Shown piece by piece: positions 8,122 to 16,336 of a stretch of 64,000 nt of DNA (position 1 is its first letter; the number at the start of each line of letters is the position of its first letter). Source of the DNA: Marinibaculum pumilum (GTDB lineage: Bacteria; Pseudomonadota; Alphaproteobacteria; Ferrovibrionales; Ferrovibrionaceae); the NCBI RefSeq assembly GCF_042646425.1, contig NZ_JBHRTR010000004.1, positions 57,743 to 121,742 on the forward strand, in the 5' to 3' direction. The notes below the pieces were generated by a model. The model was not told the origin of the DNA, made no database searches, and saw nothing but the letters and a program-made list of their open reading frames with translations. A program made the translations under genes and the position numbers.

Positions 8122-9921
8122 ATGACGGCGAAGAGGCACGGCCCTGCGAAGGCGCCGCCGCTGCGGATCGTGCTGGCGCGTGCGGCTGCGGCCGAGCGCG
8201 CCGGACGCGTGGCGGAGGCGGTGACCCATCTGGCCGGGCTGTCGGACGAAGCGCGCCGCAGCGCGGATGCCGCGCCGGTGGCCGCCCGGGTGCTGGACCG
8301 CGCTGGCCGGACCCTCGAGGCGCTGGACTATCACTGTGCGGCCTGGCAGGCGGCGCCGCTGGACCGCCGGCTGCGCCAGGCCCTCGCGACGGCTCTGGGC
8401 CGGGTGCAGCCGCCCTTCCCGGCGCCGGAGCTGGAGGCCGCCCTGCTGGACCTGGCGGCGGCGCGCGATGTGGAGATCCCGGCCACCGCGCCCCTGGGCA
8501 TGCTGCAGAGCCGCTCGCCCTGGCGGGCGGCGCTGTCCGCCGCGGCGGAAGGCCGGGACGCCGACCTGCTGCGACTGGCCGGCAGGCCGGCACCGGCCGG
8601 GTTCGCCGACGACGGTTTCGTCCTCGGCGTGATGGAGCATCTTTCGCTGCCGGGGGAAGGGGCCGAACGGCTGCTGACCGGGCTGCGCCGGGCCGCGCTG
8701 CTGGCGGCCGATGCGGCGGAGGAAGCGGCGGAGGAAGCGGCGCTGCCGCCGCTGCGCCTGCTGGCCGCGCTCGCCCTGCAGGCCTGGTGGGCGGAGTATT
8801 GCTGGGCCGAGACGCCCGTGGAACTGGCCGCGCTGGAGCGGCTCGGGGCCGGCACGGCCGGCGAAATGCCGCTGCGCGCCTGTCTGCGGGCGCTCTACCG
8901 GGTGCCGGAGGTTCTGCCCGCGGCGGCGGAAGACGACGAACTGGCGCTGCTCCGCCGCGCCTGCCTGGAGGAGCCGGCGGCGGAGGCGGCGCTGGCCGCC
9001 GGCCTGCCGTGCCTGACCGGGGTGGCGGACGCGACCTCCCGCGCGGTGCAGGCGCAGTACGAGGAGAATCCCTATCCGCGCTGGCAGGGCCTGCGCCGGC
9101 AGAAGGCGCGGCCGCTGGCCGATGTGGTGACCGGCCTGTTCCCCTGGGTGAAGCCGAAATCGCTGCCGCGGGGGGCGGAACGCCCGCGGATCCTGGTCGC
9201 CGGCTGCGGCACCGGTGCGCATGCCGCCAAGGTCGCGGCGCGCTACCGCCAGGCCGATGTCCTGGCGGTCGACCTCAGTGCGCGGGCGCTGGGCTATGGG
9301 GTGCGCCGGGCATCCGAACTCGGTGCCGGCAACCTGCGCTTCGCGGTCGCCGACATCCTGGAGCTGGGGGTGCTGGAAGAGCGCTTCCACCTGATCGAAT
9401 GTTCGGGCGTGCTGCACCACCTGGCCGACCCGCTGGCGGGTTGGCGGGTGCTGCGGGGCCTGCTGCGGCCGCGCGGGCTGATGAAGATCGGCCTCTATGC
9501 GACCGCCGGCCGGCGGGAGATCCAGGCCGCGCGCGACTTCGTGGCCGCCGGCGGCTACCCGGCCGACGCCGCGGGGATGCGCCGTGCCCGCGCCGACCTG
9601 CTGGCCCTGCCGTCGGACGCCCCGGCGCGGCAGGTCGCGCGGGAGCTGGACTTCTATGCGGCCAGCACCTGCCGCGACCTCCTGTTCCACGTGCAGGAGG
9701 TCGCGATCGACATCCCGCAGCTGGCCGCCTGGCTGGCGGCGCTGGACCTGGAATTCATCGGCTTCGAGATCGCCGACCCCGCCTTGTCGCGGCGCTTCCG
9801 CCAGGCCTTCCCGGCCGCCGGGGCGGCCGGCGACCTGGAGGCCTGGCGGCGCTTCGAGGAGATCGAGCCCGCGGCTTTCCGCACCATGTACCAGTTCTGG
9901 TGCCGGCCGCGGGATGGCTGA
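8122..9921 (+). CDS. Class I SAM-dependent methyltransferase with long N-terminal helical domain
   Basis: A 599-residue protein. Residues 1 to ~300 are Ala/Leu-rich helical repeats similar in style to the TPR part of the preceding gene. QAQYEENPYPRW near residue 311 is the conserved lead-in of a methyltransferase subfamily usually found fused to TPR or glycosyltransferase modules. The SAM-binding motif LVAGCGTGAHA is near 357, the acidic post-motif AVDLS near 380, and ECSGVLHHLADP near 431 matches motif IV. The acceptor is unknown. It lies directly behind the TPR-oxygenase gene with the same codon use; the pair looks like a small tailoring unit. Confidence 0.82.
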   Translation: MTAKRHGPAKAPPLRIVLARAAAAERAGRVAEAVTHLAGLSDEARRSADAAPVAARVLDRAGRTLEALDYHCAAWQAAPLDRRLRQALATALGRVQPPFPAPELEAALLDLAAARDVEIPATAPLGMLQSRSPWRAALSAAAEGRDADLLRLAGRPAPAGFADDGFVLGVMEHLSLPGEGAERLLTGLRRAALLAADAAEEAAEEAALPPLRLLAALALQAWWAEYCWAETPVELAALERLGAGTAGEMPLRACLRALYRVPEVLPAAAEDDELALLRRACLEEPAAEAALAAGLPCLTGVADATSRAVQAQYEENPYPRWQGLRRQKARPLADVVTGLFPWVKPKSLPRGAERPRILVAGCGTGAHAAKVAARYRQADVLAVDLSARALGYGVRRASELGAGNLRFAVADILELGVLEERFHLIECSGVLHHLADPLAGWRVLRGLLRPRGLMKIGLYATAGRREIQAARDFVAAGGYPADAAGMRRARADLLALPSDAPARQVARELDFYAASTCRDLLFHVQEVAIDIPQLAAWLAALDLEFIGFEIADPALSRRFRQAFPAAGAAGDLEAWRRFEEIEPAAFRTMYQFWCRPRDG

Positions 9922-9930
9922 TCCCGGCGC

Positions 9931-10395
9931 CTATTCGGCTGCCGGCACGCAGCAGGCGCGGGGCACCCCCGCCGTTTCGCGGACCTCGTCCGGGCTGCGC
10001 ATCGTCTCGGTCAGCAGGTCGTCGCCATAGACCGTGCTTTCGCCGCTGGTGAAGAAGGTCTCCCAGGCGATCCCCTGGGGGTCGAAGACCCAGCTTTTCT
10101 CCGACTTTGCATAGCAGCAGGTGGTCTCGCCCTGCGGCACCACGCGGCCGCCGGTCGTGTCGAGCCGGCCCTGCACGTCGCGCAGTTCCTCCCGGCTCTC
10201 GGCCTGGATGCCCAGATGGTCCAGGCCCGGCGCCCGGCCGCGGGCGGAGAGGGCGAAATTCACCCGCGGATCGTCCAGCATCCACTTCGCATAGTCGGGC
10301 TTGCGGACCGTCGGGTCGGCACCGAACAGTCCGGCATAGAAGGCAATGGAGGCATCGAGATCCTGGACGTCCAGGCTGATGTGAAGGCGCTTCAT
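9931..10395 (-). CDS. arsI: ArsI/CadI-family VOC protein, probable C-As bond lyase
   Basis: A 154-residue vicinal-oxygen-chelate dioxygenase. Known ArsI enzymes cleave the carbon-arsenic bond of trivalent methylarsenite or aromatic arsenicals. Visible features are the candidate metal ligands H5, H60 and E112 (in AWETFF), and the vicinal cysteine pair C93-C94 in ETTCCYAKSEKSW, which binds As(III) in the family. A second pair, C148-C149, sits near the C-terminus. The start codon overlaps the stop region of arsR by 4 bases, so the two are translated together and induction by arsenicals is expected. CadI (cadmium-induced) is the alternative family name. Confidence 0.87.
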   Translation of the reverse strand: MKRLHISLDVQDLDASIAFYAGLFGADPTVRKPDYAKWMLDDPRVNFALSARGRAPGLDHLGIQAESREELRDVQGRLDTTGGRVVPQGETTCCYAKSEKSWVFDPQGIAWETFFTSGESTVYGDDLLTETMRSPDEVRETAGVPRACCVPAAE

Positions 10396-10763
10396 GATCT
10401 GTCTCCGCAGGCGGGTTGGCAGTGGGTGGTGCAGTCGGGGCGAAGGAAGCGGTCGAGCAGGGCGTTGCACTGCTCCGCCGGCCCGCCGCAGCAATCCTTC
10501 ATCAGGAAGCCGAGCAGGGCGCGGATGCCGTCGAAATCGGGCGCGTAGATTACCGAGCGCCCTTCCCGCCGGGCACGGGTCAGCCCGGCCCGTGACAGCT
10601 GCCCCAGCTGGCTGGACAGCGTGTTGTGCGGCACGTCCATGCGGCGGGCGATCTCCCCCGCCGGCAGGCCGTCGGGGCCGCATGTGACCAGCAGCCGGAA
10701 CAGCCGCAGGCGGCTTTCCTGCGACAGGGCGGCGAGGGCGTCGAGGGCATCTGTTTCGTCCAT
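10392..10763 (-). CDS. arsR: ArsR/SmtB-family repressor
   Basis: A 123-residue winged-helix repressor. The DNA-recognition helix is within EIARRMDVPHNTLSSQLGQL and the wing follows at REGRSVIYAP. Metalloid-binding cysteines are unusually many in the C-terminal tail: C91, C92, C99, C111, C115 and C119, plus C28 before the helix-turn-helix. A tail cysteine arrangement of this type suggests As(III)/methylarsenite sensing at a non-classical site (inference). The start codon lies inside a perfect 10-bp inverted repeat (10761-10786), so the protein very probably represses its own transcription. It overlaps arsI by 4 bases. Confidence 0.9.
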   Translation of the reverse strand: MDETDALDALAALSQESRLRLFRLLVTCGPDGLPAGEIARRMDVPHNTLSSQLGQLSRAGLTRARREGRSVIYAPDFDGIRALLGFLMKDCCGGPAEQCNALLDRFLRPDCTTHCQPACGDRS

Positions 10764-10786
10764 ATGTCGAAGATCGTCGACATATG
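10761..10786 (-). promoter_or_regulatory. ArsR operator: perfect 10-bp inverted repeat over the arsR start
   Basis: CATATGTCGA and TCGACATATG are exact reverse complements separated by 6 bases. The left arm contains the arsR start codon. On the minus strand a consensus-like -35 TTGACA (10798-10793, overlapping the MFS stop codon) is followed after 17 bases by GATCTT (10775-10770) as a weak -10. That places transcription start at or next to the ATG, implying a leaderless arsR message with the operator over -10 and start site. Confidence 0.75.
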
Positions 10787-10794
10787 GACGAATG

Positions 10795-11982
10795 TCAAGT
10801 GGCCGCCGCCTGCCGCCGGCCCGGCCGCATCAGGACCAGCAGGGCGGCGCCGGCGTTCAACGCCATGCACAGCACCAGCCCGGGCTCGTAGGCGCCGGCC
10901 AGGTCGCGCAGCAGGCCCTGCAGGCCGGGTCCGAAGGCATAGGTGAACTGTGCGATGGCGGTGACCATGCCGACGACCAGGGCATAGGCGGCCGGCGGAT
11001 ATTCCACCTGTACGATCAGCGCCGGCAGGGTGATGATATTGCCGACGTTCAGGCCGTAGAGGATGCAGGCGCCATAGAGGGCGAGCGCATCGCCGCTGGC
11101 CAGCATGATGCCGAGCGCGGCGATCTGCAGGGCGAAGGAGGCGGCGGTGACGGCGCGCTTGTCGAGCCGGTCGATCACCAGGCCCAGGGCGAGCCGTCCG
11201 GCGACCGCGGAGCCGGTGGTCAGCGCCACCGCCAGCGCGACCTGCGCGGCGCCGATCCGCCCTTCCAGAAACGCCACCTGGTGGGTCAGGAAGCCGACCT
11301 GCTGCAACAGCACGATGGCGAAGGGGGCGGCGACGCTCCAGAAGGCGAGGCTGCGCAGAAGCGGACCGCGCGCCGGCGGCGACACGGGTCCGGCCGCCTG
11401 CCCGGACAGAGGCGGGATCTCGCCGTCATGCGCCGGCGGCAGGTCGGCATGGCCCTGACGCCCCGGCGCCAGGCTGACCCAGAGCAGCGGTACCAGCAGC
11501 AGTGCCATCGCACCGGCCACCGCAGGCACCGCGGTCGCGAAGCCGGCCTCCCGGCTGAGCAGCAGGAGGACGGGGGAGACCGCCACGCCGGCGAAGCTGG
11601 CACCGTTCAGCGCCAGCGACAGTGCCAGCCCGCGCCGCCGGTCGAAGCTGTGCGCCAGGATCGTGGCGATGCCGGTGGTGCTCATCACCGCCCAGCCGAA
11701 GGCCATCACCGCATAGGCCGCGAACAGCTGCCACAGCGCGGTGAGGAAGGGCAGGGCGCCGGCCCCGGCCGCCATGCAGGCCAGGCCTGCCAGCACCGGC
11801 AGGCGCAGTCCGAAGCGGGCGAAGGCGGTGCCCGCGAACCACATCAACCCCGCCCCGGCCAGGTAATAGAAGGTCGTGCCGGCGGAGATCGCGCCGGTGC
11901 TCCAGCCGGGATGCGCGGCCTTCAGCTGCGGCAGGAACACCGCCAGTCCGTAGAAGCCGAGCCCCCAGGCGAAGGTCGCCAT
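10795..11982 (-). CDS. MFS transporter next to arsRI
   Basis: At least 395 residues with about 12 membrane segments and a cytoplasmic central loop (~190-215, rich in Pro and acidic residues). It resembles the oxalate/formate-antiporter-like branch of the major facilitator superfamily. The ATG at 11982 falls inside the first membrane helix: the 13 upstream in-frame codons read LRNPWFLVFVCFL, which fits normal TM1 residues. No ATG, GTG or TTG occurs further upstream in frame in the ~90 bases I read, but a CTG at 12021 is preceded by AAGGGAG at ideal spacing, so translation may start there. Its stop is 31 bp before arsR; export of an arsenical is a reasonable guess, not shown by sequence. Confidence 0.83.
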   Translation of the reverse strand: MATFAWGLGFYGLAVFLPQLKAAHPGWSTGAISAGTTFYYLAGAGLMWFAGTAFARFGLRLPVLAGLACMAAGAGALPFLTALWQLFAAYAVMAFGWAVMSTTGIATILAHSFDRRRGLALSLALNGASFAGVAVSPVLLLLSREAGFATAVPAVAGAMALLLVPLLWVSLAPGRQGHADLPPAHDGEIPPLSGQAAGPVSPPARGPLLRSLAFWSVAAPFAIVLLQQVGFLTHQVAFLEGRIGAAQVALAVALTTGSAVAGRLALGLVIDRLDKRAVTAASFALQIAALGIMLASGDALALYGACILYGLNVGNIITLPALIVQVEYPPAAYALVVGMVTAIAQFTYAFGPGLQGLLRDLAGAYEPGLVLCMALNAGAALLVLMRPGRRQAAAT

Positions 11983-12014
11983 CAGGAAGCAGACGAAGAC
12001 GAGGAACCAGGGGT

Positions 12015-12036
12015 TGCGCAGGACGGTCTCCCTTCG
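12015..12036 (-). promoter_or_regulatory. Strong Shine-Dalgarno before a candidate CTG start of the MFS gene
   Basis: On the minus strand AAGGGAG lies about 6 bases before CTG at 12021-12019, which opens the MFS reading frame 13 codons ahead of the first ATG. The ATG at 11982 has no comparable ribosome-binding site. This argues for a non-AUG start, or for a base error that hid an ordinary start codon. Confidence 0.5.
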
Positions 12037-12175
12037 GGGCGGCAGGGGGCGAGCATGACGCCGCGCGGTCGTGCGGCAAGCACGATCGCTTCGACGGCTG
12101 TCGCAGCCGGGTGCGCCAGGATAGTGGTGGCGCCGGTCGCGGCGCGCGGAATCCGGACCCGGTCAGGTCGCCGCC

Positions 12176-12370
12176 CTATCCGTTCCCGCCATCACTGTCA
12201 TCACTGCCATCGCCACCCTTGCGCCGCCCCCAGGCGGCCCCGAGCGCCACGCCGAGCCCCAGGCCGATCGCCAGGCCTATGGGGATGTCGTCCATCGCCA
12301 CGCCAAGGGCGCTGCCCAGCCCGGCGCCGATCGCAATGCCGATGCCGATCGAGCTTGAGTCGGTCCTCAT
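12176..12370 (-). CDS. Small glycine-zipper membrane protein
   Basis: A 64-residue protein with two Gly-rich hydrophobic stretches (IGIGIAIGAGLGSALGVAM and IPIGLAIGLGLGVALGAAW) joined by a short acidic turn, then a charged tail rich in Gly, Asp and Ser. The GxxxG pattern predicts a tight helical hairpin in the membrane. The start at 12370 has GGAAGG eight bases upstream, far better than the in-frame ATG at 12499. No function recognised. It lies on the same strand between the GNAT gene and the MFS gene. Confidence 0.72.
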   Translation of the reverse strand: MRTDSSSIGIGIAIGAGLGSALGVAMDDIPIGLAIGLGLGVALGAAWGRRKGGDGSDDSDGGNG

Positions 12371-12517
12371 CGTTGCCGCCTTCCGCTGCACGCCGGGCCC
12401 GGCGTTGGTGCACAGCGTTCCGGCAGGCGGCAAGCGGAGCGGGGCAGGATCGTCGGCCCTGCACCCGGGACCGGTGACGGTCGCCGCCGCATGCACCAAC
12501 GTTCCGACCCGGCCGGC

Positions 12518-13024
12518 TCAACCGTCCAGCAGCCGCTGCCACCAGCCGACATCGTGCCAGCGGTCGAACTTGAAACCGACCTCGCGGTAGATGCCGACGG
12601 GGGTGAAGCCGACCGCCTCGTGCAGGGCGACGCTGCCGGGGTTCGGCAGGGCGATGCCGGCGAAGGCGGCATGGAAGCCGCGCTCCGCCAGAGCCGGGAG
12701 CAAGGCCCGGTAGAGCGCCTGCCCGACACCCTGTCGTCGCGCGTCCGCCGCCACATAGACGGTGACGTCGACCGAGCGGGCATAGGCGGCCCGGGTGCGA
12801 TGCTGGCTGCCATAGGCGAAGCCGAGCGGCCGGCCCTCTGCCTCCGCCACCAGATAGGGATGGGTCGGCAGGAGGGTCTCGATCCGCCCGGTCATCTCCG
12901 ACAGGGTCGGTGGCCGGGCCTCGAACGAGATCGCCGTCGTTTCGACGATCGGAGCATAGATATCGAGGAGACCGGCCGCATCGGCCGGCGTCGCGCTGCG
13001 GATGGCTGGCGGCGGTATCGACAT
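12518..13024 (-). CDS. GNAT N-acetyltransferase of the phosphinothricin/arsinothricin type
   Basis: A 168-residue acetyltransferase of the Pat/Bar/ArsN1 group, which acetylates the amino group of phosphinothricin, methionine sulfoximine or arsinothricin. Typical segments are ATPADAAGLLDIYAPIVETT at the N-terminus, SFEARPPTLSEM, the acetyl-CoA loop RRQGVGQALY near residue 97, and the C-terminal YREVGFKFDRWHDVGWWQ. Its position on the same strand upstream of an arsI-arsR unit makes an arsinothricin-resistance (ArsN1-like) role attractive, but sequence alone does not separate this from phosphinothricin or general amino-acid acetylation. Confidence 0.85.
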   Translation of the reverse strand: MSIPPPAIRSATPADAAGLLDIYAPIVETTAISFEARPPTLSEMTGRIETLLPTHPYLVAEAEGRPLGFAYGSQHRTRAAYARSVDVTVYVAADARRQGVGQALYRALLPALAERGFHAAFAGIALPNPGSVALHEAVGFTPVGIYREVGFKFDRWHDVGWWQRLLDG

Positions 13025-13084
13025 GCCGTCAATCGTAGCGGAGTGCCGGGCCGAGGGCGATTCCCCGGCGCAGCGGCCCGGCCC

Positions 13085-14458
13085 TCAGCCCCCGCCGGGC
13101 CCGCTCTCGACCTCGCCCTGCCGGCTGCGCCAGGCGCCCATCGAGCCCAGGAAGACGTCGACATCCTCGAAGCCGTTGGCCTTCAGCCATCCGGCAGCCA
13201 CCGTCGCCCGCGCGCCTGAGGCGCACATGGTGGTGATTCGCCGCTCGGGGTCGAGCCGATCCGCCTGATCCGGCAATCGGCCGACATAGGCATGGACCGC
13301 GCCGGGGATATGGCCCTCCGTCCATTCGTCGATGTCGCGCACGTCCAGCAGGGTCCAGTCGCCGGCATTGCGCCGCCGCCGGCGGGCGACCTCCGCGGCG
13401 CCCACCACCGGCAGGTGGCCGAAGGCCTGGCCGCCGGCAGTGGCCGTGACCAGCCCGTCGAAATAGCCGGCGACCCGGTCGAAGCCGATCCGGCCCAGCC
13501 GGCGCGTGGCTTCCGCCGCCTGGCCGCCATCGTCGGCCACCAGAACGATCTCCGCCTCCGCCTCCAGGTACCAGCCCGCGAAGGCCGACAGCATGCCGAC
13601 CGGCAGGCAGAGGGAACCCGGCCAGTGCGCGCCCTGGAAGGCGTTGACCGGACGCACGTCCACCACCGGCCCGTCATGGGCGGCGACCGCCGCGGCGGTG
13701 CATGGCGCCGGTGTCCCGGCCGGTCCGCTGTCCGCGGCACCCGCGATGTTGATCCGCTCCATCGCCCGGAAATAGGGCGGGTACTGGTGGTGTTCGCTGG
13801 TCTTGGCGCGGACAAACGTCTGCCGGTCGAGCTGCAGGCGCGGATTGTTCAGGCGCTCATGGCCGATGGTGGAGAACTCGCGGTCGGCCATGCCGGAACC
13901 GCAGACCGATCCGGCGCCATGCGCCGGGTAGATGATCGCCTGGTCGCCGAGCGCCAGCAGCTTCTGCAGGGAATCGAACAGCAGGGCGGCGACCTTCTCC
14001 GCCTCGTCCGGGTAGAAGTCTGTGCGGCCGACATCGCCCACGAACAGGGCATCGCCGGTGAAGACGCCGACATGGCCGTGCGGGCTGTCGCGGTCCTCGA
14101 TCGCATAGGCCATGTGGTCGTAGGTGTGGCCCGGTGTCTCGATCGCGTGCAGCCGCAACGGTCCGGCTTCCACCGCCTCGCCGTCGCGGATCGTTTGCGC
14201 CCAGGCGATCGGCGCCTCCGGGTTCGGGCCGTGATGGACGGTCGCGCCGGTCATCTTCGCCAGGACCGGCGCACCGCTGACCAGGTCCTCGTTCCGGTGC
14301 GTCTCCAGGATATGGACGATGCGCGCGCCGCGGGACCGGGCGATCTCGACATAGACCTCGCAGTCGCGGCGGGGGTCCACGACGACCGCCTCGCCATCGG
14401 CGCCCAGGATGTAGGACAGATGCGCAAGGCCTTCGGACTTGACGGTTTCCAGAAACAT
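13085..14458 (-). CDS. Persulfide dioxygenase-like MBL protein fused to two rhodanese domains
   Basis: A 457-residue CstB-like fusion. Residues 1 to ~240 are a metallo-beta-lactamase fold of the ETHE1/persulfide-dioxygenase branch. The usual HxHxDH is replaced by THRNEDLV, but the three iron ligands of ETHE1-type enzymes appear kept: that first His, the His of TPGHTYDH and the Asp of FTGDALFVGD. The first rhodanese (~260-345) has no catalytic Cys (VADDGGQA in its place); the second (~360-450) has an active-type loop CASGAR. Expected role: oxidising low-molecular-weight persulfide or sulfide sulfur in the cytoplasm. Start at 14458 is supported by GAAAGGG upstream and by the normal N-terminus MFLETVKSEG. 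Confidence 0.87.
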   Translation of the reverse strand: MFLETVKSEGLAHLSYILGADGEAVVVDPRRDCEVYVEIARSRGARIVHILETHRNEDLVSGAPVLAKMTGATVHHGPNPEAPIAWAQTIRDGEAVEAGPLRLHAIETPGHTYDHMAYAIEDRDSPHGHVGVFTGDALFVGDVGRTDFYPDEAEKVAALLFDSLQKLLALGDQAIIYPAHGAGSVCGSGMADREFSTIGHERLNNPRLQLDRQTFVRAKTSEHHQYPPYFRAMERINIAGAADSGPAGTPAPCTAAAVAAHDGPVVDVRPVNAFQGAHWPGSLCLPVGMLSAFAGWYLEAEAEIVLVADDGGQAAEATRRLGRIGFDRVAGYFDGLVTATAGGQAFGHLPVVGAAEVARRRRRNAGDWTLLDVRDIDEWTEGHIPGAVHAYVGRLPDQADRLDPERRITTMCASGARATVAAGWLKANGFEDVDVFLGSMGAWRSRQGEVESGPGGG

Positions 14459-14622
14459 GGGGTGCCCTTTCGTTCGGCTTTCCCCTCCAACATCGCCGCC
14501 GTCCCGACGGTTCCGGATCAGGGCCTGCGCGAACGCAGCGGCGCGAAAGGCCAAGAACTGGCAGACTTCGTCCGGGCCGGCAGCGGCCGGCCCCAGATCA
14601 ATCATTCGGGCGGATCGGCACC

Positions 14623-15144
14623 ATGGCGCTTTCACTCTACGACATCAGCATCCCCTCCTACCTGCAGGGCCTGGGGGCGGTGGCCGGCTTCCTGGAAAAG
14701 GGCCGCGCCCACTGCACGGAGCAGGGCGAGGATTCCGAGGCGCTGGTGGCGACCGCGATCCATGACGACATGCTGCCGCTGCGCTTCCAGCTGGGCTCCG
14801 TGCGCCAGCATTCGCTGGGCACCATCGAGGGGATCCGTTCGGGCCGCTTCGCACCCTGGCCGATGTCCGCCATGCCGGACAGCTTCGCCGGCCTGCAGGA
14901 GATGATCGCCGAGGCGGCGGCGGCGCTGGAGGCCGTCGACCGTGCGGAGATCGACGCGCTGGAGGGCGGCCGCCTGGTGTTCGAGGTGCAGGGGCGGGAG
15001 CTGCCGTTCTCGGCGGAGAACTTCGTGCTCTCCTTCTCCCTGCCGAACTTCTATTTCCACGCCGCCACCGCCTACGACATCCTGCGGATGAAGGGTGTGC
15101 CGCTGGGCAAGCGCGACTTCATGGGCCGCATGCGCATGGGGTGA
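14623..15144 (+). CDS. DUF1993-domain protein
   Basis: A 173-residue single-domain protein of the DUF1993 family, recognised by SLYDISIPSYLQGLGAVAGF at the N-terminus and NFVLSFSLPNFYFHAATAYD near the end. The family is a DinB-like four-helix bundle of unknown biochemical function. It is divergent from the MBL-rhodanese gene, with about 165 bp between the starts, and 61 bp ahead of the Rieske oxygenase on the same strand, so it may share a transcript with it. Confidence 0.87.
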   Translation: MALSLYDISIPSYLQGLGAVAGFLEKGRAHCTEQGEDSEALVATAIHDDMLPLRFQLGSVRQHSLGTIEGIRSGRFAPWPMSAMPDSFAGLQEMIAEAAAALEAVDRAEIDALEGGRLVFEVQGRELPFSAENFVLSFSLPNFYFHAATAYDILRMKGVPLGKRDFMGRMRMG

Positions 15145-15205
15145 GCGGCAGGGGCGGGCGGGTCGAGGCCGCCCCGGCAAGAAGGAAACTGGAAGGGAGG
15201 AGGCG

Positions 15206-16327
15206 ATGAACGCCCTGCTGGACGATCGAGCCGTGGCCGCGCGGGTGCTGGCCCATGTGGAAAAGCGCAGCACCGACCTGGGCGAAACGGTCTGGCGCGA
15301 GCCGGTGGAGAACTACCGCTCCGAGGCGCGGCTGCAGGCGGAGATGGCGCTGCTGCGCCGCCTGCCGGTGCCGTTCTGCCCCGCCGCCGCGCTGGGCGGG
15401 GAGGGCGCCTTCGTGGCGCGGCCGGCGGCCGGCGTGCCGATCGTCGCGGTGCGCGGTCGCGACGGGCAGGTTCGCGCCTTCCGCAATGCCTGCCGCCATC
15501 GCGGGATGCCGGTGGCCGACGGTCGCGGCTGCACAAAGACCTTCGTCTGCCGCTATCACGGCTGGGGCTACGGCCTGGATGGCAGCCTGCGACATGTGCC
15601 GCACGAGGAAGGCTTTCCCGGCCTGGACAGGGGCAGCCACGGCCTGGTGCCGGTGCATGCGGAGGAACGGTCCGGCCTTGTCTTCGTCACCCAGGACGGT
15701 GCGGAGGAAGCGCCGGCGGACCTGCCGCCGATCCTGGCGCCCGGCCAGATGCTGTTCGACAGCGCCGAGCGCGAGGTGGCGGCGAACTGGAAGATCTTCG
15801 CGGAGAGCTTCCTGGAGGGCTATCACATCCGCCCGACCCACCGGGAGAGCTTCTACCCCTACGGCTTCGACAACCTGAACGTGATCGAGGCGTTCGGCCG
15901 CAACAGCCGGGTCACCTTCCCGTTCCGCCGCATCGCCAGGCTGGCCGAGGTGCCGGAGGCGGAGCGCCGGATCGACGGCCTGCTGACCTATGTCTACCAC
16001 CTGTTCCCGAACGTGCTGGTGGCGGTGCTGTCGCGGCACACCATGGTGGTGGTGCTGGAGCCGCTGTCGACGGACCGCACCCGCATGGTCACCTACGGCC
16101 TGACCAACCCGCCGGCGGAAGGCGAGGATGACGAGCCGGAGCGGCTGCGGGCGGAGGCGGCGCGCGACGCCGCCTTCGCCGATATCGGCGGGCAGGAGGA
16201 TCGCGACGTCACCTGCGCCATCCAGCGCGGCCTGTCGAGCGGCGCCAACGACCATTTCACCTTCGGCCGCTTCGAAGGCGCGATCGTGCATTTCCACCGC
16301 GTGCTGGATGCGGCGCTGATGGGCTGA
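15206..16327 (+). CDS. Rieske-type aromatic-ring-hydroxylating oxygenase alpha subunit
   Basis: A 373-residue Rieske non-haem iron oxygenase. The [2Fe-2S] ligands are C96-x-H98 in CRHRGMP and C115-x2-H118 in FVCRYHGWGY. The mononuclear iron site is in FLEGYHIRPTHRESFY, with the two His near residues 206 and 211, followed by a C-terminal SRPBCC-type catalytic domain. No small (beta) subunit, ferredoxin or reductase gene is adjacent, so it resembles the alpha-only type that borrows electron donors. The substrate is unknown. The ATG at 15206 has a very strong GGAAGGGAGGAGG just upstream, which decides the start against in-frame ATGs further up. Confidence 0.9.
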   Translation: MNALLDDRAVAARVLAHVEKRSTDLGETVWREPVENYRSEARLQAEMALLRRLPVPFCPAAALGGEGAFVARPAAGVPIVAVRGRDGQVRAFRNACRHRGMPVADGRGCTKTFVCRYHGWGYGLDGSLRHVPHEEGFPGLDRGSHGLVPVHAEERSGLVFVTQDGAEEAPADLPPILAPGQMLFDSAEREVAANWKIFAESFLEGYHIRPTHRESFYPYGFDNLNVIEAFGRNSRVTFPFRRIARLAEVPEAERRIDGLLTYVYHLFPNVLVAVLSRHTMVVVLEPLSTDRTRMVTYGLTNPPAEGEDDEPERLRAEAARDAAFADIGGQEDRDVTCAIQRGLSSGANDHFTFGRFEGAIVHFHRVLDAALMG

Positions 16328-16336
16328 GCGGGCGTT

